Assembly (NCBI GenBank): GCA_020881915.1
Contig: JAJFPB010000006.1
Location: forward strand, 1,922,001-1,986,000
Direction of reading: 5' to 3'
Source of the DNA: Paramyrothecium sp. XJ0827
Lineage: Eukaryota; Ascomycota; Sordariomycetes; Hypocreales; Stachybotryaceae
Length of the DNA stretch: 64,000 bases
Within the stretch, counting starts at the first letter, position 1. Each line of letters begins with the position of its first letter. Shown in pieces: positions 54,433 to 64,000 of the stretch. Under the pieces are notes generated by a model. The model was not told the origin of the DNA. It saw only the letters and a program-made list of their open reading frames with translations, and did not search any database. Both the position numbers and the translations under genes were made by a program.

Positions 54433-54925
54433 CGATATTTGACTTTCTTTAATGCTTGGGTTTGCTAGCGGTTTTGCGGGCAACATAAATTAGGGAGCGA
54501 TAGGAAGCCTACAAGCTTCTGATCCGCGGGATCATTGGAAGACGGATACAGTGTTGAATGGGTTCTCAGATATTTCCTTACTTTGTCGCAGTAATGAGCC
54601 CTGAAGAGCTGGGACTGATAGACATGCAGGATACCAGGGCGAAAAGCTGACCGCATGAAGGGAATGTGGGTGTATGTGTAGATATCACCAATCAAGTTGA
54701 GGCCCGAATTCGCATATCGTTTCTCGTAGCTCTTCGCCGAACAATGTTCAGAGAATCTCCCTCATTCACAATGTGCGGCAAGATCACGTCAGTCTCCCAA
54801 ATCCGGAGCTTCAAACAAGTCGAACTTGCGTACGACCTGATCTCGTATGGCAGTAAAATCGGGACTTGATTCGAATAACTGCTAAACAAAACATCATTTT
54901 ACCTCAAGGACGCCGTATCCCGAAA
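54433..54925. other. Intergenic spacer
   Basis: Space between the 3' ends of the membrane-protein gene and SSF1. No gene seen. Confidence 0.45.
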
Positions 54926-56342
54926 TCAACCGTTGGCAATCTCCTCCTCCTCATCTTCCCACTCGCCTTCCTCTTCCATCTTCTCGTTCACCTGGTACTC
55001 CGCATCGCCTTCCAATCCTTCACTATCAAACTCGTCCACATCCATGTCACTGTAGTCTTCCTCGTCGTCCTCCTCCTCTCCATCGCCGCCTTGCTTTTTG
55101 TTGGCTTCTTTGGCTGCCTTCTTCTTGTCCACGTTTGCCTTTTGCTCCTTGCGGCGAGCCTCCTTTTCTTGTCTCCGCTGGTCCCAGCGCTTCTCGAGCT
55201 CCTTAACCTCATCCTTGGTCTTGTTGAAGTACTCGTGCCACATGACCTTTCCTGCGCACATGCCCTCCTCGACCTTGGTGAGACGTAGACGCATGCGAGG
55301 GCCCAATTCAACCAACTTCACAGCTCGGCGCTCGACGTTCTCTTCCTCACCAGCCTCGTCGTCGCCGTTCTGCGCCGCTGCTTGCCTGGCCTTGGCCGAC
55401 AGCACCTTACGCGGGGCCGTGTCAAGAACTTCCACCTCTGCGTCGGTATCTATCTCACTGCCGCTGGTGGCGTCCGTCATGTAGCCATCACCGTTCTCAC
55501 CACCGATCATGTAGTCAGCAATGTCCTCCAGCTTGCCCAGATTGGGCACCTTGCTCTTGCGACTTGACTTGGTCGCCATGAACTGCTCGGCGGCGTTGAT
55601 TCGCCGCAAAGGTTTTGACGCCCCAGTTGAGCGAGTTGTGATTGCGTAGTGTCGGAAGTTGAGGATGAAAGTGCCATCGTCGGTCTCGGACTGCTCGCGA
55701 TTGAGGAGGAGGACTCTGCGAATGGACTTAAGAGGGGTGGCTTGGGGATTGATGGGAGGGAAGAGGGACTGGAAGACGGTGGTGGTCAATGATTCCAGGT
55801 GTTTCGGAACTTTGGACTTGGCGTCAGAGTCGGGTCGGGAAAAGTTGTTCATGACGAGCTAATGGCGGTCAGTACGTGCGTCTTCTAAGTGTGGAAATGC
55901 TGGAGCTCACAAGAGGAGGCGTGATGTATTCCTTGCCTCCGCCCTTGGGATGCTTTTGCGCCTTCTGCACATCCTTACTGAGGGAGTACTTCTCGACGCG
56001 AAAGTGCAGGGTCGGGCCTCTGGGCGCCAGACAAACTCGCATGTTCGTGTTGCCGCTCTCGGATCGTGAGAACAGAAGCATGTGCGTGACGCCCAGAGGG
56101 CCGCACATGACGACGTAATCCTTCAACTTGTTGTTCCTCCTCTCCTTCAGGCGGCTGGCGGTGCCGGGCTCCATGACCCTGCGCACGTCGGTAGCGAGCT
56201 GGCTGATGCTGGTACCGACTTCTCCGGCGCCAATTCGAATGACCATGCTCTTGGGGTCGCGCGCGGAAGCATGGCCGGCGGCGGCGACCTCGGGGTTGCT
56301 GGCCCCGAGATGGGTTCTCTTCTTTGTCCTTTTGCGCGCCAT
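54926..56342 (-). CDS. ssf1: Ribosome biogenesis factor Ssf1/Peter Pan, Brix domain, 454 aa
   Basis: Exons 56342-55911 and 55858-54926 (53-base intron GTGAGC to GCCATTAG). Ssf1 binds pre-60S particles in the nucleolus and is needed for 27S pre-rRNA maturation. The start MARKRTKKRTH is a nucleolar-type basic patch. The Brix domain covers about residues 30-300: DVRRVMEPGTASRLKERRNNKLKDYV, GPLGVTHMLLFSRSE and LRVCLAPRGPTLHFRVEKYSL-like text (here MRVCLAPRG), TPPL joined across the splice to LVMNNF, then ELGPRMRLRLTKVEEGMCAG near its end. The last 120 residues are alternately Lys- and Asp/Glu-rich. The frame extends 37 codons upstream of 56342, but the conserved start is at 56342. Divergent from RRP3. 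Confidence 0.94.
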
Positions 56343-56446
56343 TGTGGAATGGCGTTGTGATGTGATACGATGCAAGATTCTAGGAGCTGCGATGGTGCCG
56401 GGACCCAGAAGGATTGGCAGCAGTATCAGCAAAAAAAAGTTTCGGT

Positions 56447-56500
56447 GGGGCACCCGCGATAAGCAGCGGCCTATCGTGCACGTGCGATAAGCAGTGCCCC
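56447..56500. promoter_or_regulatory. Symmetric element in the SSF1-RRP3 divergent promoter
   Basis: In the 269-base spacer, GGGGCAC (56447-56453) and GTGCCCC (56494-56500) form a perfect inverted repeat. Inside it, GCGATAAGCAG occurs twice (56456-56466 and 56484-56494). TATCG (56472-56476) and CGATA (56485-56489) flank a CACGTG E-box (56479-56484). It probably serves both ribosome-biogenesis genes. Confidence 0.55.
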
Positions 56501-56611
56501 GCTAAACTTTTCTCAGACCCAAAAGGTTTCTGGACTTCCCCAAGTGGTGGGAACGCCGTGCTTTGCCTCTCAACAACCTACATCTTGCCATCGACATAGA
56601 CGTCGTACACG

Positions 56612-58115
56612 ATGAACGGTGCCAAGCGCAGAAAGGTTGTCCACGGCACGCCCAAGAAGGTGCAAAAGGTCGAGGAAAAGCCAGCCGACGAGTCTCCCCA
56701 GTCATCGCCCGAGCCCTCCGCCGAGGAATCGTCTGCCACGATTGATGCGCCCACCGACGATGCGTCAGAGGCACCCAAAACCTTCAAGGAGCTGGTGAGA
56801 ACTTCGCCGCCGATGAATACCTTGGCTTGGTTTGATGCTAACAGCCCAAAAGGGCATTGTAGATCCACTCTGCGAGGCTTGCGAAGCCCTCAACTACAAG
56901 CACCCGACTCCCATTCAAGCAAAGTCCATTCCCGTTGCCCTCCAGGATCGCGATGTCATTGGACTGGCGGAAACTGGTAGCGGAAAGACGGCAGCCTTCG
57001 CCCTCCCTATCCTGCAGTCTCTCCTCGAAAAACCCCAGCCTCTCTTCGGTCTTGTGCTGGCTCCCACGCGCGAACTGGCAGCCCAGATCGGCCAGGCTTT
57101 CGAAGCGCTCGGCTCGATGATTTCTCTCCGTTGCGCCGTCATTGTCGGAGGTCTTGATATGGTGCCCCAGGCCATTGCGCTGGGAAAGAAGCCTCACATT
57201 ATCGTAGCGACACCTGGTCGCTTGGTTGACCACCTGGAGAAGACCAAGGGATTTTCGTTACGGACACTCAAATACCTGGTTATGGATGAAGCCGATCGTC
57301 TGCTCGACATGGATTTCGGCCCCAGTATCGACAAAATTCTCAAGTTCATCCCCCGCGAGCGCCGAACCTTCCTCTTCTCAGCTACCATGAGCTCCAAGAT
57401 TGAGAGCTTACAGAGGGCCAGTCTGCGCGACCCCGTGCGAGTCAGCATCAGCTCCAACAAGTACCAGACCGTATCGACTCTGCTGCAACACTACGTCTTC
57501 ATTCCTCACAGCCACAAAGATACCTACCTCATTTTCCTCGTCAATGAATTCATAGGCAAATCCACCATCATCTTCACTCGAACTGTTTTCGAGGCACAGC
57601 GCGTTGCGATCTTGCTTCGAACATTAGGCTTTGGCGCTATTCCCCTCCATGGACAGCTGTCACAATCTGCACGTCTTGGTGCCCTCAACAAGTTCCGCGC
57701 CGGCACTCGCGATATCCTGGTTGCTACAGATGTCGCTGCTCGAGGTTTGGATATTCCCAAGGTCGACTTCGTGCTCAACCATGACCTACCCCAGGATTCC
57801 AAGACATACATCCACAGAGTTGGACGAACGGCTCGTGCTGGAAAGTCTGGTGTAGCTCTTACGATTGTCACCCAATATGATGTGGAGATCTATCAGCGTA
57901 TTGAGGCGGCCCTAGGCAAGAAGCTTGAGGAGTACCCTACTCAGAAGGAGGAAGTCATGGCTTTCCAGCGCAGAGTCGAGGAAGCACAGAGGCACGCAAG
58001 AACGGAGATGAAGGCCATCACAGAAGCCCGCGGAGGCAGCATGGGTAACAGGGGAACGCGCGGCAGGGCGAACGAGAAGCGGAGGAGAGACAACATGGAC
58101 AAGGAGGAGGGCTAA
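56612..58115 (+). CDS. rrp3: DEAD-box RNA helicase Rrp3 (DDX47), 481 aa
   Basis: Exons 56612-56794 and 56853-58115 (58-base intron; the acceptor CCCAAAAG was chosen because it restores [14 protein letters not shown], the Q-motif lead-in). Rrp3 is an ATP-dependent RNA helicase of the small-subunit processome, needed for 18S rRNA maturation. The N-terminus is a Lys-rich then acidic tail. Motifs in order: TPIQAK (Q motif), AETGSGKT (I), PTRELA (Ia), TPGRL (Ib), DEAD in VMDEAD (II), SAT (III), IIFTRT (IV), [10 protein letters not shown] (V) and HRVGRTAR (VI). A basic RGG-like C-terminus follows. All catalytic residues are intact and length is normal for the family. It shares its promoter region with SSF1. 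Confidence 0.95.
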
Positions 58116-58886
58116 GTGTGGGCCGATGCTAGTGACTGAACCATATCATGTGTAGTGAAAAAGCTTAACTCGTTTCTGCGTGTCGACCATGTGCGGTAGC
58201 TCTTCTTAAAGAAATATTTCCCTGGCAGCAATTGACGTTCAGTTTCGGATGACAAACGTTCAGGGTTTCACGGGTGAAAGGTCCGTTTCTCGCGGCTTGA
58301 GCCTAATCGCCCATCATACCTTTTCGTTCGGAAGGAAGTCAATGAGAATGAATGTCGTATTCTTACTCCCGGAGGTGCAGTTGCCACATCGCCTTTAGTG
58401 TTTGAGTTGTTGTCTACCATGAGCCTAATGGGGTAAACCAATTTCTATCCTGTCGCCACATGCCTTCCAGGCCACGAATGTCTTGTGAAACAACATACAT
58501 TTTGGCCCAATGTAGTAATTTCTTATTGCACGATTTGCAATATTGCCAGTCTGGCTCAACATGGTCATGTTTTTCATGTCAGATGCCAAGACTCCGAACC
58601 TCCCGTTCGAACATCCCTGTCCAAGATCAGCTGAAGTGGATCGGAGAGCGCCCGGAACAAGCAATTCAGCCCTATTAAGGTTAAGTCAGCTCAGAGTAGC
58701 CAGGAAGTTGCAACATAAATAGAATCTTCTGCAGGTAGAATATGTCCGGTTGTTTCAACTTGATATTTAAGGCCTATGAGCCCTCCTTTCTATTGTTTTG
58801 TTCACTTGTATTCACCCTCGTTCGAGAACACTTATTCATTGTGTTCATCCTTTCTTTAATCATCTAGACACACAGCACTGCTCACC
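58116..58886. other. Intergenic spacer
   Basis: No gene supported. A CT-rich leader (TCTAGACACACAGCACTGCTCACC) precedes the ATG of the secreted enzyme at 58887. Confidence 0.45.
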
Positions 58887-60000
58887 ATGCATTCGTTGTT
58901 CATTCTTTCGCTGGTGGCTTCGGCCTCTGCCCACATTGCGGCCTGGAATGTTGGCATGTACTGCAAGGTAAGTGCAGCACTATAATCAGAGTGCAGATCA
59001 TAAACATACTGATCCTACAGTAGGGAGGCAACGAAACCGGTATTGACGACCAAAACACCAACCTTGCCGTAAACCCGCTCTACGAGTTGAGACAAGAGCA
59101 ATGGTGGCAGCAGCGCGACCGTGGATGCCACCTCGTTCCACCACCTGACGGCGAGTTCCTCGAGCTTCCCGCCGGCAAGGCTTTCAAGACCGAACTTGCG
59201 AACAACCGCGCCTTCACAACTCTGTCGCACGACGGCCGCTTGACGACCCAGTGGCAGGATGGAGGGGAGCGCAGCATGCCGTGGAGAGGCGTCGGTAATC
59301 CCGCGCAGTGCCTTGACAGCAACGTGGACGGAAAAGGCGGCGAGCTGCACACGCGGGGCCTGGAGACGGTGGGAGGAACGGCCTTTGCCATATCGTATGA
59401 AAGCGACATCGACAAGGTGAACATGACGAACCTCGTGGTGTTCTCCGTCCACTACTTGTATGTTGCTACCGCAAGGCTCCTACGGTGAAATGAAGCCAGC
59501 TAACATATGCCAGCTCTCCATTCTTCCGCGAGACATGGTATGAAGTTCCTGCGGATCTTCCTGCCTGCCCTGAAGAAGGTTGCTACTGCGCCTGGTTATG
59601 GGTTCCCGAAGGCTGTACGTCTCACATCTTATCTACCTCTTTCCATGGAGCATGCTAACTCTAGAAATAGGCGGTCAGCCAAACATGTACATGCAGAACC
59701 ACCGGTGCAAGGTCACGGGCAGCACGTCGACCAAGAAGCTGGGTCAGCCTGAGCCCCCCGTGTACTGCGAGGATGATCTATCCAAGTGTGTCAAGGGGCC
59801 GAAGCAGATGATTGCCTGGAACCGTAAGTCATCCCCCCTCCTAATCCCGCCGGACCTCAATGATAGAGCGAATACTGACATACAGTGCCTGAGTAGAGGC
59901 GAGCGGGAACAACGTGCAGGTGCCAGCGGGCAAGTCGCCCACCTACAACCAGCGTATGGGATTCCTACCGGGGGCACAGAACGATATCTTCGTAAATTAG
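58887..60000 (+). CDS. AA14-like lytic polysaccharide monooxygenase, 290 aa
   Basis: Exons 58887-58967, 59024-59457, 59514-59614, 59671-59823, 59897-60000; all phases agree. The signal peptide (15 residues, [15 protein letters not shown]) is followed directly by His16. After cleavage this would be the N-terminal His of a copper histidine brace. [39 protein letters not shown] and AFTTLSHDG match my memory of AA14-type proteins. An LHTRG...[11 protein letters not shown] segment carries a likely second copper-binding His. Cysteines are frequent in the second half. The end reads [15 protein letters not shown]14 enzymes were described as oxidising xylan coated on cellulose; activity of ascomycete members is less certain. 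The first acceptor must be the second of two adjacent AGs (CAGTAG), since the first brings a stop. Confidence 0.85.
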
Positions 60001-61578
60001 ATTGGCACAGCGAGGGATCTCTTTTCACTGCCTCGACGCCGCAAGTAGGTGCTCTCTTGATCTAGGTGTAAGTTCTAGCTCCGACGTAACTCGGTTCGCG
60101 ATGCAGAAGAAAAAGATTGAAGATGTAGACACGGTCCATTGGGAAAGTGCGATAGAATTTGCTTTAAAAACCGTAAAATTGTAGTATAATAACTCTTCAA
60201 GCTGTGGGTTCTCTGTCAAAAAGAACCCTTCTATGTAAACTAGGTTGCGGCAGTTTGTTTGCGAAAGAGGTCAAATACAACGCAATCCGCCAACAACCCC
60301 ATCATAAACTCCACAAGGCCCAGATCTTTTCCTTTACCGCTATTCGTAGCAAGAACCGCTCAATGAAAAGGCAACGTGCGTAGCGCGAAGGCTAGCAGAA
60401 GTGTCTTGTTGCCGAGGCAGAACATGGCCAACGCCTGTACCTATGCCTAGCCACCGCCATGGCCGCCTCACATCCCAAACAGGCTTTGGTTTGCAATGCC
60501 CCCCTGGTTCACTTTTTGGGGGGATTGCCACCCCCAAAGGCAATGCGGGCAGTGATTGGCTGGCCCTCGCGGATGTAGCGGTCCATGGCAGGCGAGGCAC
60601 CCTTTGCAGGTGGCTTGGCTCCCTTTCCTGCACTCCTGTCGTTGGGCATTAAGTTAGTGAACGAGCAGCCTGCACGGACGGACGATCGGGTACGAACCCG
60701 TGGCTTGAGGTGGATGCGGAAGAACCGTGGTTTGGGGTCGTGGACCAAGCTGAAGATTTGCTGGACATGTTGAAAGGACGTATTCAAGAAAGGAGATTAT
60801 GTGCAATTCGCAGTCGGGTATTCACGGATTTGGTAGGCTTTAATGGTTTAGATTGGGTTTGTCTTCATCGTGAATCTTCATGAGAGCAGCTTCTTTTTAT
60901 ACCTATTTTCCAAGCATACAGCCACCGCAAGAAAGGAAACACATTGCCTCAATTGCGCTCATCGCAAAAGAGCTGTCAAAGCGACGGTTATATTGTGCCA
61001 GACGGCGAATTCCCATTTCTACAGAAAACCCCGTTTCACAACCAACGCAAAACCTCGAGTAGGGTCATCCATCACTTTTGCGCGTGCCGGGACGAGAACT
61101 GCAAGGCACCTAGGCCCCTGCAGCGTTCTTGCGCATCGTCTTGTGCAGTTTACAGCCACAATGGCCTTGGGCATTCTCTCGGGGCTTTATTACACCACTG
61201 TTCCATGTGCGATTGAGTTGGGCACTGCCTCCTTCTGCAGCATCGAGTTTTGCGCAACTCGTAGAACTGCCCCTGTCTTGGACCCCACTCACAGACTCCC
61301 ATCTCGTCGGCACCGCATGGTCAGGAGAAGCCAACGATCAGGCTCCGTGGGTCGCGAACCAGAGTGGTCCGCTTTATACACATCCTCGCCCTTCCGCTGA
61401 CGTCGCCTTGGCATAAGTTCTGCCACCCACTGCCAAAGTTCATCCACTTCGTCCTCGTTTCCCATCCACAGGAAGGGACAAAACCTCCCGCTTATCATGA
61501 GCCTCGTCTCGTTAGGACGCCCAGTTCCTCACGGCAACTTCCGTCGCAAGGCTATCTGACGCACCGCGGACTGTGGCA
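60001..61578. other. Gene-free spacer
   Basis: No supported gene. The frames at 60509-60787 (minus) and 60870-61400 (plus) lack domains. The plus frame is rich in Cys, Arg and Ser with no pattern. A short GGGGG-rich stretch lies near 60519. Confidence 0.4.
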
Positions 61579-64000
61579 ATGGAAGCGGCTCAAGGAATCC
61601 CTCGCCGACCCAAGGCAGCAGAACGAGGCAATGCTGCCTCGGTCAGTCGCTGGGGTTCATCCTCTAAAATACGGCATCTTAGAACGGCCTACCGAGACCT
61701 TAAAACACGCATCAAGGCCAGGTCGAAGCCACACATTGCCAGGCTGAAAGCCACCCATGATTCCACCCCACGAACGATTCCCTCCCAAGAATCAGATTCT
61801 ACAAACGGCAACGACGTGTCTGAGCTGGTCAGCCATGCACCCTCCTACTCATTGTCGGCCGATGGTTCACACAAAGGTCAACCAAACAAGCCAATCCCTG
61901 AGCCAACGCAGCCTCCGTTGGAGGAATCTAGCATGGATGGCAACCACTACTCGCCGCTTCAAGTCGCACGGGGAGCTGAACGCTCTACCCCAGAGCCTCA
62001 ACAAAGTATGGCAGAGCTTCAATTAAAAAGCGTGCCGATTGCGAAGCCGGAGTCCTGCCTCGATCTCAATGGGGTCGGAAGTCAAATGAATGGTAGCGAA
62101 GCTCGGAATGGGTATCAGGGTTTCGCTAGGGAATTCCCAACCCAAGTCTCGAGTAAAGGAGGTATGTCAATCTGTAATTTCGACTCTTCCCTGTGGCGTA
62201 TTCTGATTTGGTCAGTCACCTCCATCATACAATCCCATAACAGATATGGAACCGATGATACCGGGCCTGACGGGCCCCCGTTGCATCGAGCATTGGAACA
62301 CAGCGATACTTTCAAGCATGTGAGTACAACGTTCAGGGAAGAGTCTCGAATTTGATGCTAAATTCAGTTTCTCTAGCATCATAATGGTTCATGGAGCCTC
62401 GGGACGAGAACGTCTACCACAGATAGTTTAGAAAGTGGTCTCACAGCACGATCTTCACTTTGTACTTCTATGACAACGCTATCTGCCATCACACCCGGGA
62501 CACCTATCGAAGAGGTCACTGTGATCAAAAGAACTTCCATATCATCAAACTCCAGCTCTCGCCCGAATCCTCATTTCGATCAAACTGCGAACAACCGTCA
62601 GCCGCCCGTGCTGCCTTCTGGGGCGAACATAGACTCTGCTGAAGGAGCTCGCGAAATCGTGACTTCATTGGGATCCTCTCGGGGGGGTGGGGGTGATATG
62701 ACTTCGTGGTTAGAAGAGCAACGGCTTAATCAGATCAATCAGACTGTTATTATCCATAAGGAGGGGCCTGGAGAACTATCTCAGCCAGGAGAGCTACCGT
62801 CGTCGAAAGTCACTCCGGGTGTTGTCAAACCAGCTTGCTTGAGCATCATCGATGAGGCATGCTCAGATGCTGGGTGCTCAGTACACGATTCCTCCACGAG
62901 AAGCCCTATGGAACAAAACAAGCCAGATTTATTGCGTGTCTCGACAAGCTTCCTACAAACATATGATGGCACCTCGAATTTCGCGCCAGATTCAGCCCGT
63001 TCTCCTTCCGCACAATCCAAGGTCATGGGTTCTACCGCACCCACATCCGTTGCCGAGGAAGTCGAATCTGAAGCATCAGAGCCACTCGACGCAAGTGAAT
63101 ATGAAGCCTCAATATCCGACACCAGCGATGAAAATGAAGACCTTTCCGGTCTGGCACTCCAATGGCTTCACTCAGATACAAGCCTACAGCCGCTCATAGT
63201 CACCCTGAAAGATTGCATCGTGTTTTTGGTCCGTGAAAAGGTCTTTGAGTGGATAAGAACTCACGCTCACGAACAGGATGCCAACGGTGGCTCATCCAAT
63301 GGTGGTGAAGGTTCAGGTTCCTTTTCCAACTTGAGCGGAAACAACGGCTCAGCCAGTACGGGGAGTGGATCCAAGAGGACAAGGGGTGAGGACAGAACAC
63401 CTGGATCCAACAGAGAAAATGGCGATGACCAGGACAAGCGAAGGAAAACAGGAGACTCGCCAGCAGAGGAGGATGCCAATGGTAAATTCCCTGTCTTCGC
63501 ATGCCCCTTTGTCAAGAGATTTCCAGAAAAGGAGTGGCCGAAAGGATGCCAGAGAGGTTGGTCAGAGATACATCGGCTGAAGTATGTGACACCACATCTC
63601 TACCTACTGGCTCTGAAAACTAACATCCATTAATTAGAGGCCATCTCTACAAGAGTCATAAGCAATCTTATCATTGCAGAAGATGTTTTTCAGAATTCAG
63701 CAGCGAAGAGGCTCTCAATCAACATTCTAGACAGGGTTGCGAGATGAATCACTCCCCACCGAACATTCACGGTCTCACAGATGGGATGTGCCTGAAATTG
63801 AGAAGCAGACGCGGGATACAGCACCTCGGCGGGCCAGAATACTGGGAACGCATCTACCGCATCATCTTTCCAGGTGTTGAGGACGTGCCTGATCCTTGTA
63901 AGTGGAAAAGACTCATCTCGCTTTGACTACAGTGTCCGCAAGTCGTAACTAACATAATCTAGATTTCACAATTAGGCCAGATATTCGGGAGAAGCTAAAG
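61579..64000 (+). CDS. Serine-rich C2H2-like zinc-finger protein (partial, 3' end outside)
   Basis: Exons 61579-62161, 62216-62319, 62377-63581, 63638-63897 and 63963 onward, cut by the window end. Phases agree. The first 600 residues are Ser/Pro/Gly-rich and probably disordered. A conserved block lies across exons 3-4: FACPFVKRFPEKEWPKGC, then EIHRLKGHLYKSHKQSYHCRRCFSEFSSEEALNQHSRQGC. This is the Cys/His-rich unit found in many Pezizomycotina proteins of unknown role, often written ACPFYKR...HLYRRH. Then comes a PEYWERIYRIIFPGVEDVPDPY segment typical of the same proteins. A KRTRGEDRTPGSNREN...KRRK run before it may be a nuclear signal. The first ATG in the frame is at 61579. The first intron is a multiple of three, and its acceptor (TTGGTCAG) was chosen because it keeps the downstream frame. 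Confidence 0.75.

Noticed and set aside
60870..61400. 176-aa plus-strand frame before the zinc-finger gene
   Set aside because: No domain or splice pattern, and alternative frames are equally open.
1..64000. CRISPR arrays, bacterial operons or rRNA genes
   Set aside because: None seen; gene structure is eukaryotic throughout.

Overview
The window is nuclear DNA of a filamentous ascomycete (Pezizomycotina). The evidence is compact genes with many 48-70 base spliceosomal introns (GT...CTRAC/CTAAC...AG), Zn2Cys6 transcription factors, a HET-domain protein, NmrA-type reductases and an AA14-type polysaccharide monooxygenase. The class is probably Sordariomycetes, but that is an impression from protein style, not a test. 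I joined exons by hand from splice motifs and reading frame, so exon borders are predictions.

Layout. 0.6-14 kb: a small acidic protein, an 11-exon secreted subtilisin-like protease, an HNH-nuclease-domain protein, the RNA polymerase III factor Brf1 and a DUF1349 protein, with long gene-poor spacers. 14-21 kb: gene-poor and repeat-bearing, with a (TC)n tract, two copies of a dispersed repeat ending in a tRNA-like module, an RRM-like protein and a coiled-coil protein. 21.7-24.9 kb: a large dynamin/SLIP-GC-like GTPase. 27-35.4 kb: a ureohydrolase (agmatinase family), a Zn2Cys6 regulator and an amino-acid permease. The spacers upstream of these genes share dense GCCGGTC/GACCGGC motifs, which suggests a small catabolic regulon. 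35.6-45.3 kb: a second Zn2Cys6 factor, an aminotransferase-like protein with altered cofactor residues, an alpha/beta hydrolase, an NmrA-like reductase and an aminoglycoside-phosphotransferase-like protein whose catalytic motif is lost. 46-50 kb: a decayed metallo-beta-lactamase-fold gene and a HET-domain gene.

51-54.4 kb: a piggyBac-like transposon (28-base perfect inverted ends, transposase with one nonsense codon) sits inside a gene for a single-pass membrane protein. Removing the element with one AT dinucleotide restores the host reading frame. 54.9-58.1 kb: two ribosome-biogenesis genes, SSF1 (Brix) and RRP3 (DEAD-box), are transcribed divergently from a 269-base spacer with a symmetric element around CACGTG. 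58.9-64 kb: an AA14-like secreted copper enzyme and a large serine-rich zinc-finger-like protein that runs off the window end.

Housekeeping genes (BRF1, SSF1, RRP3) sit among fast-evolving accessory genes. Decay is concentrated at 44-54 kb.
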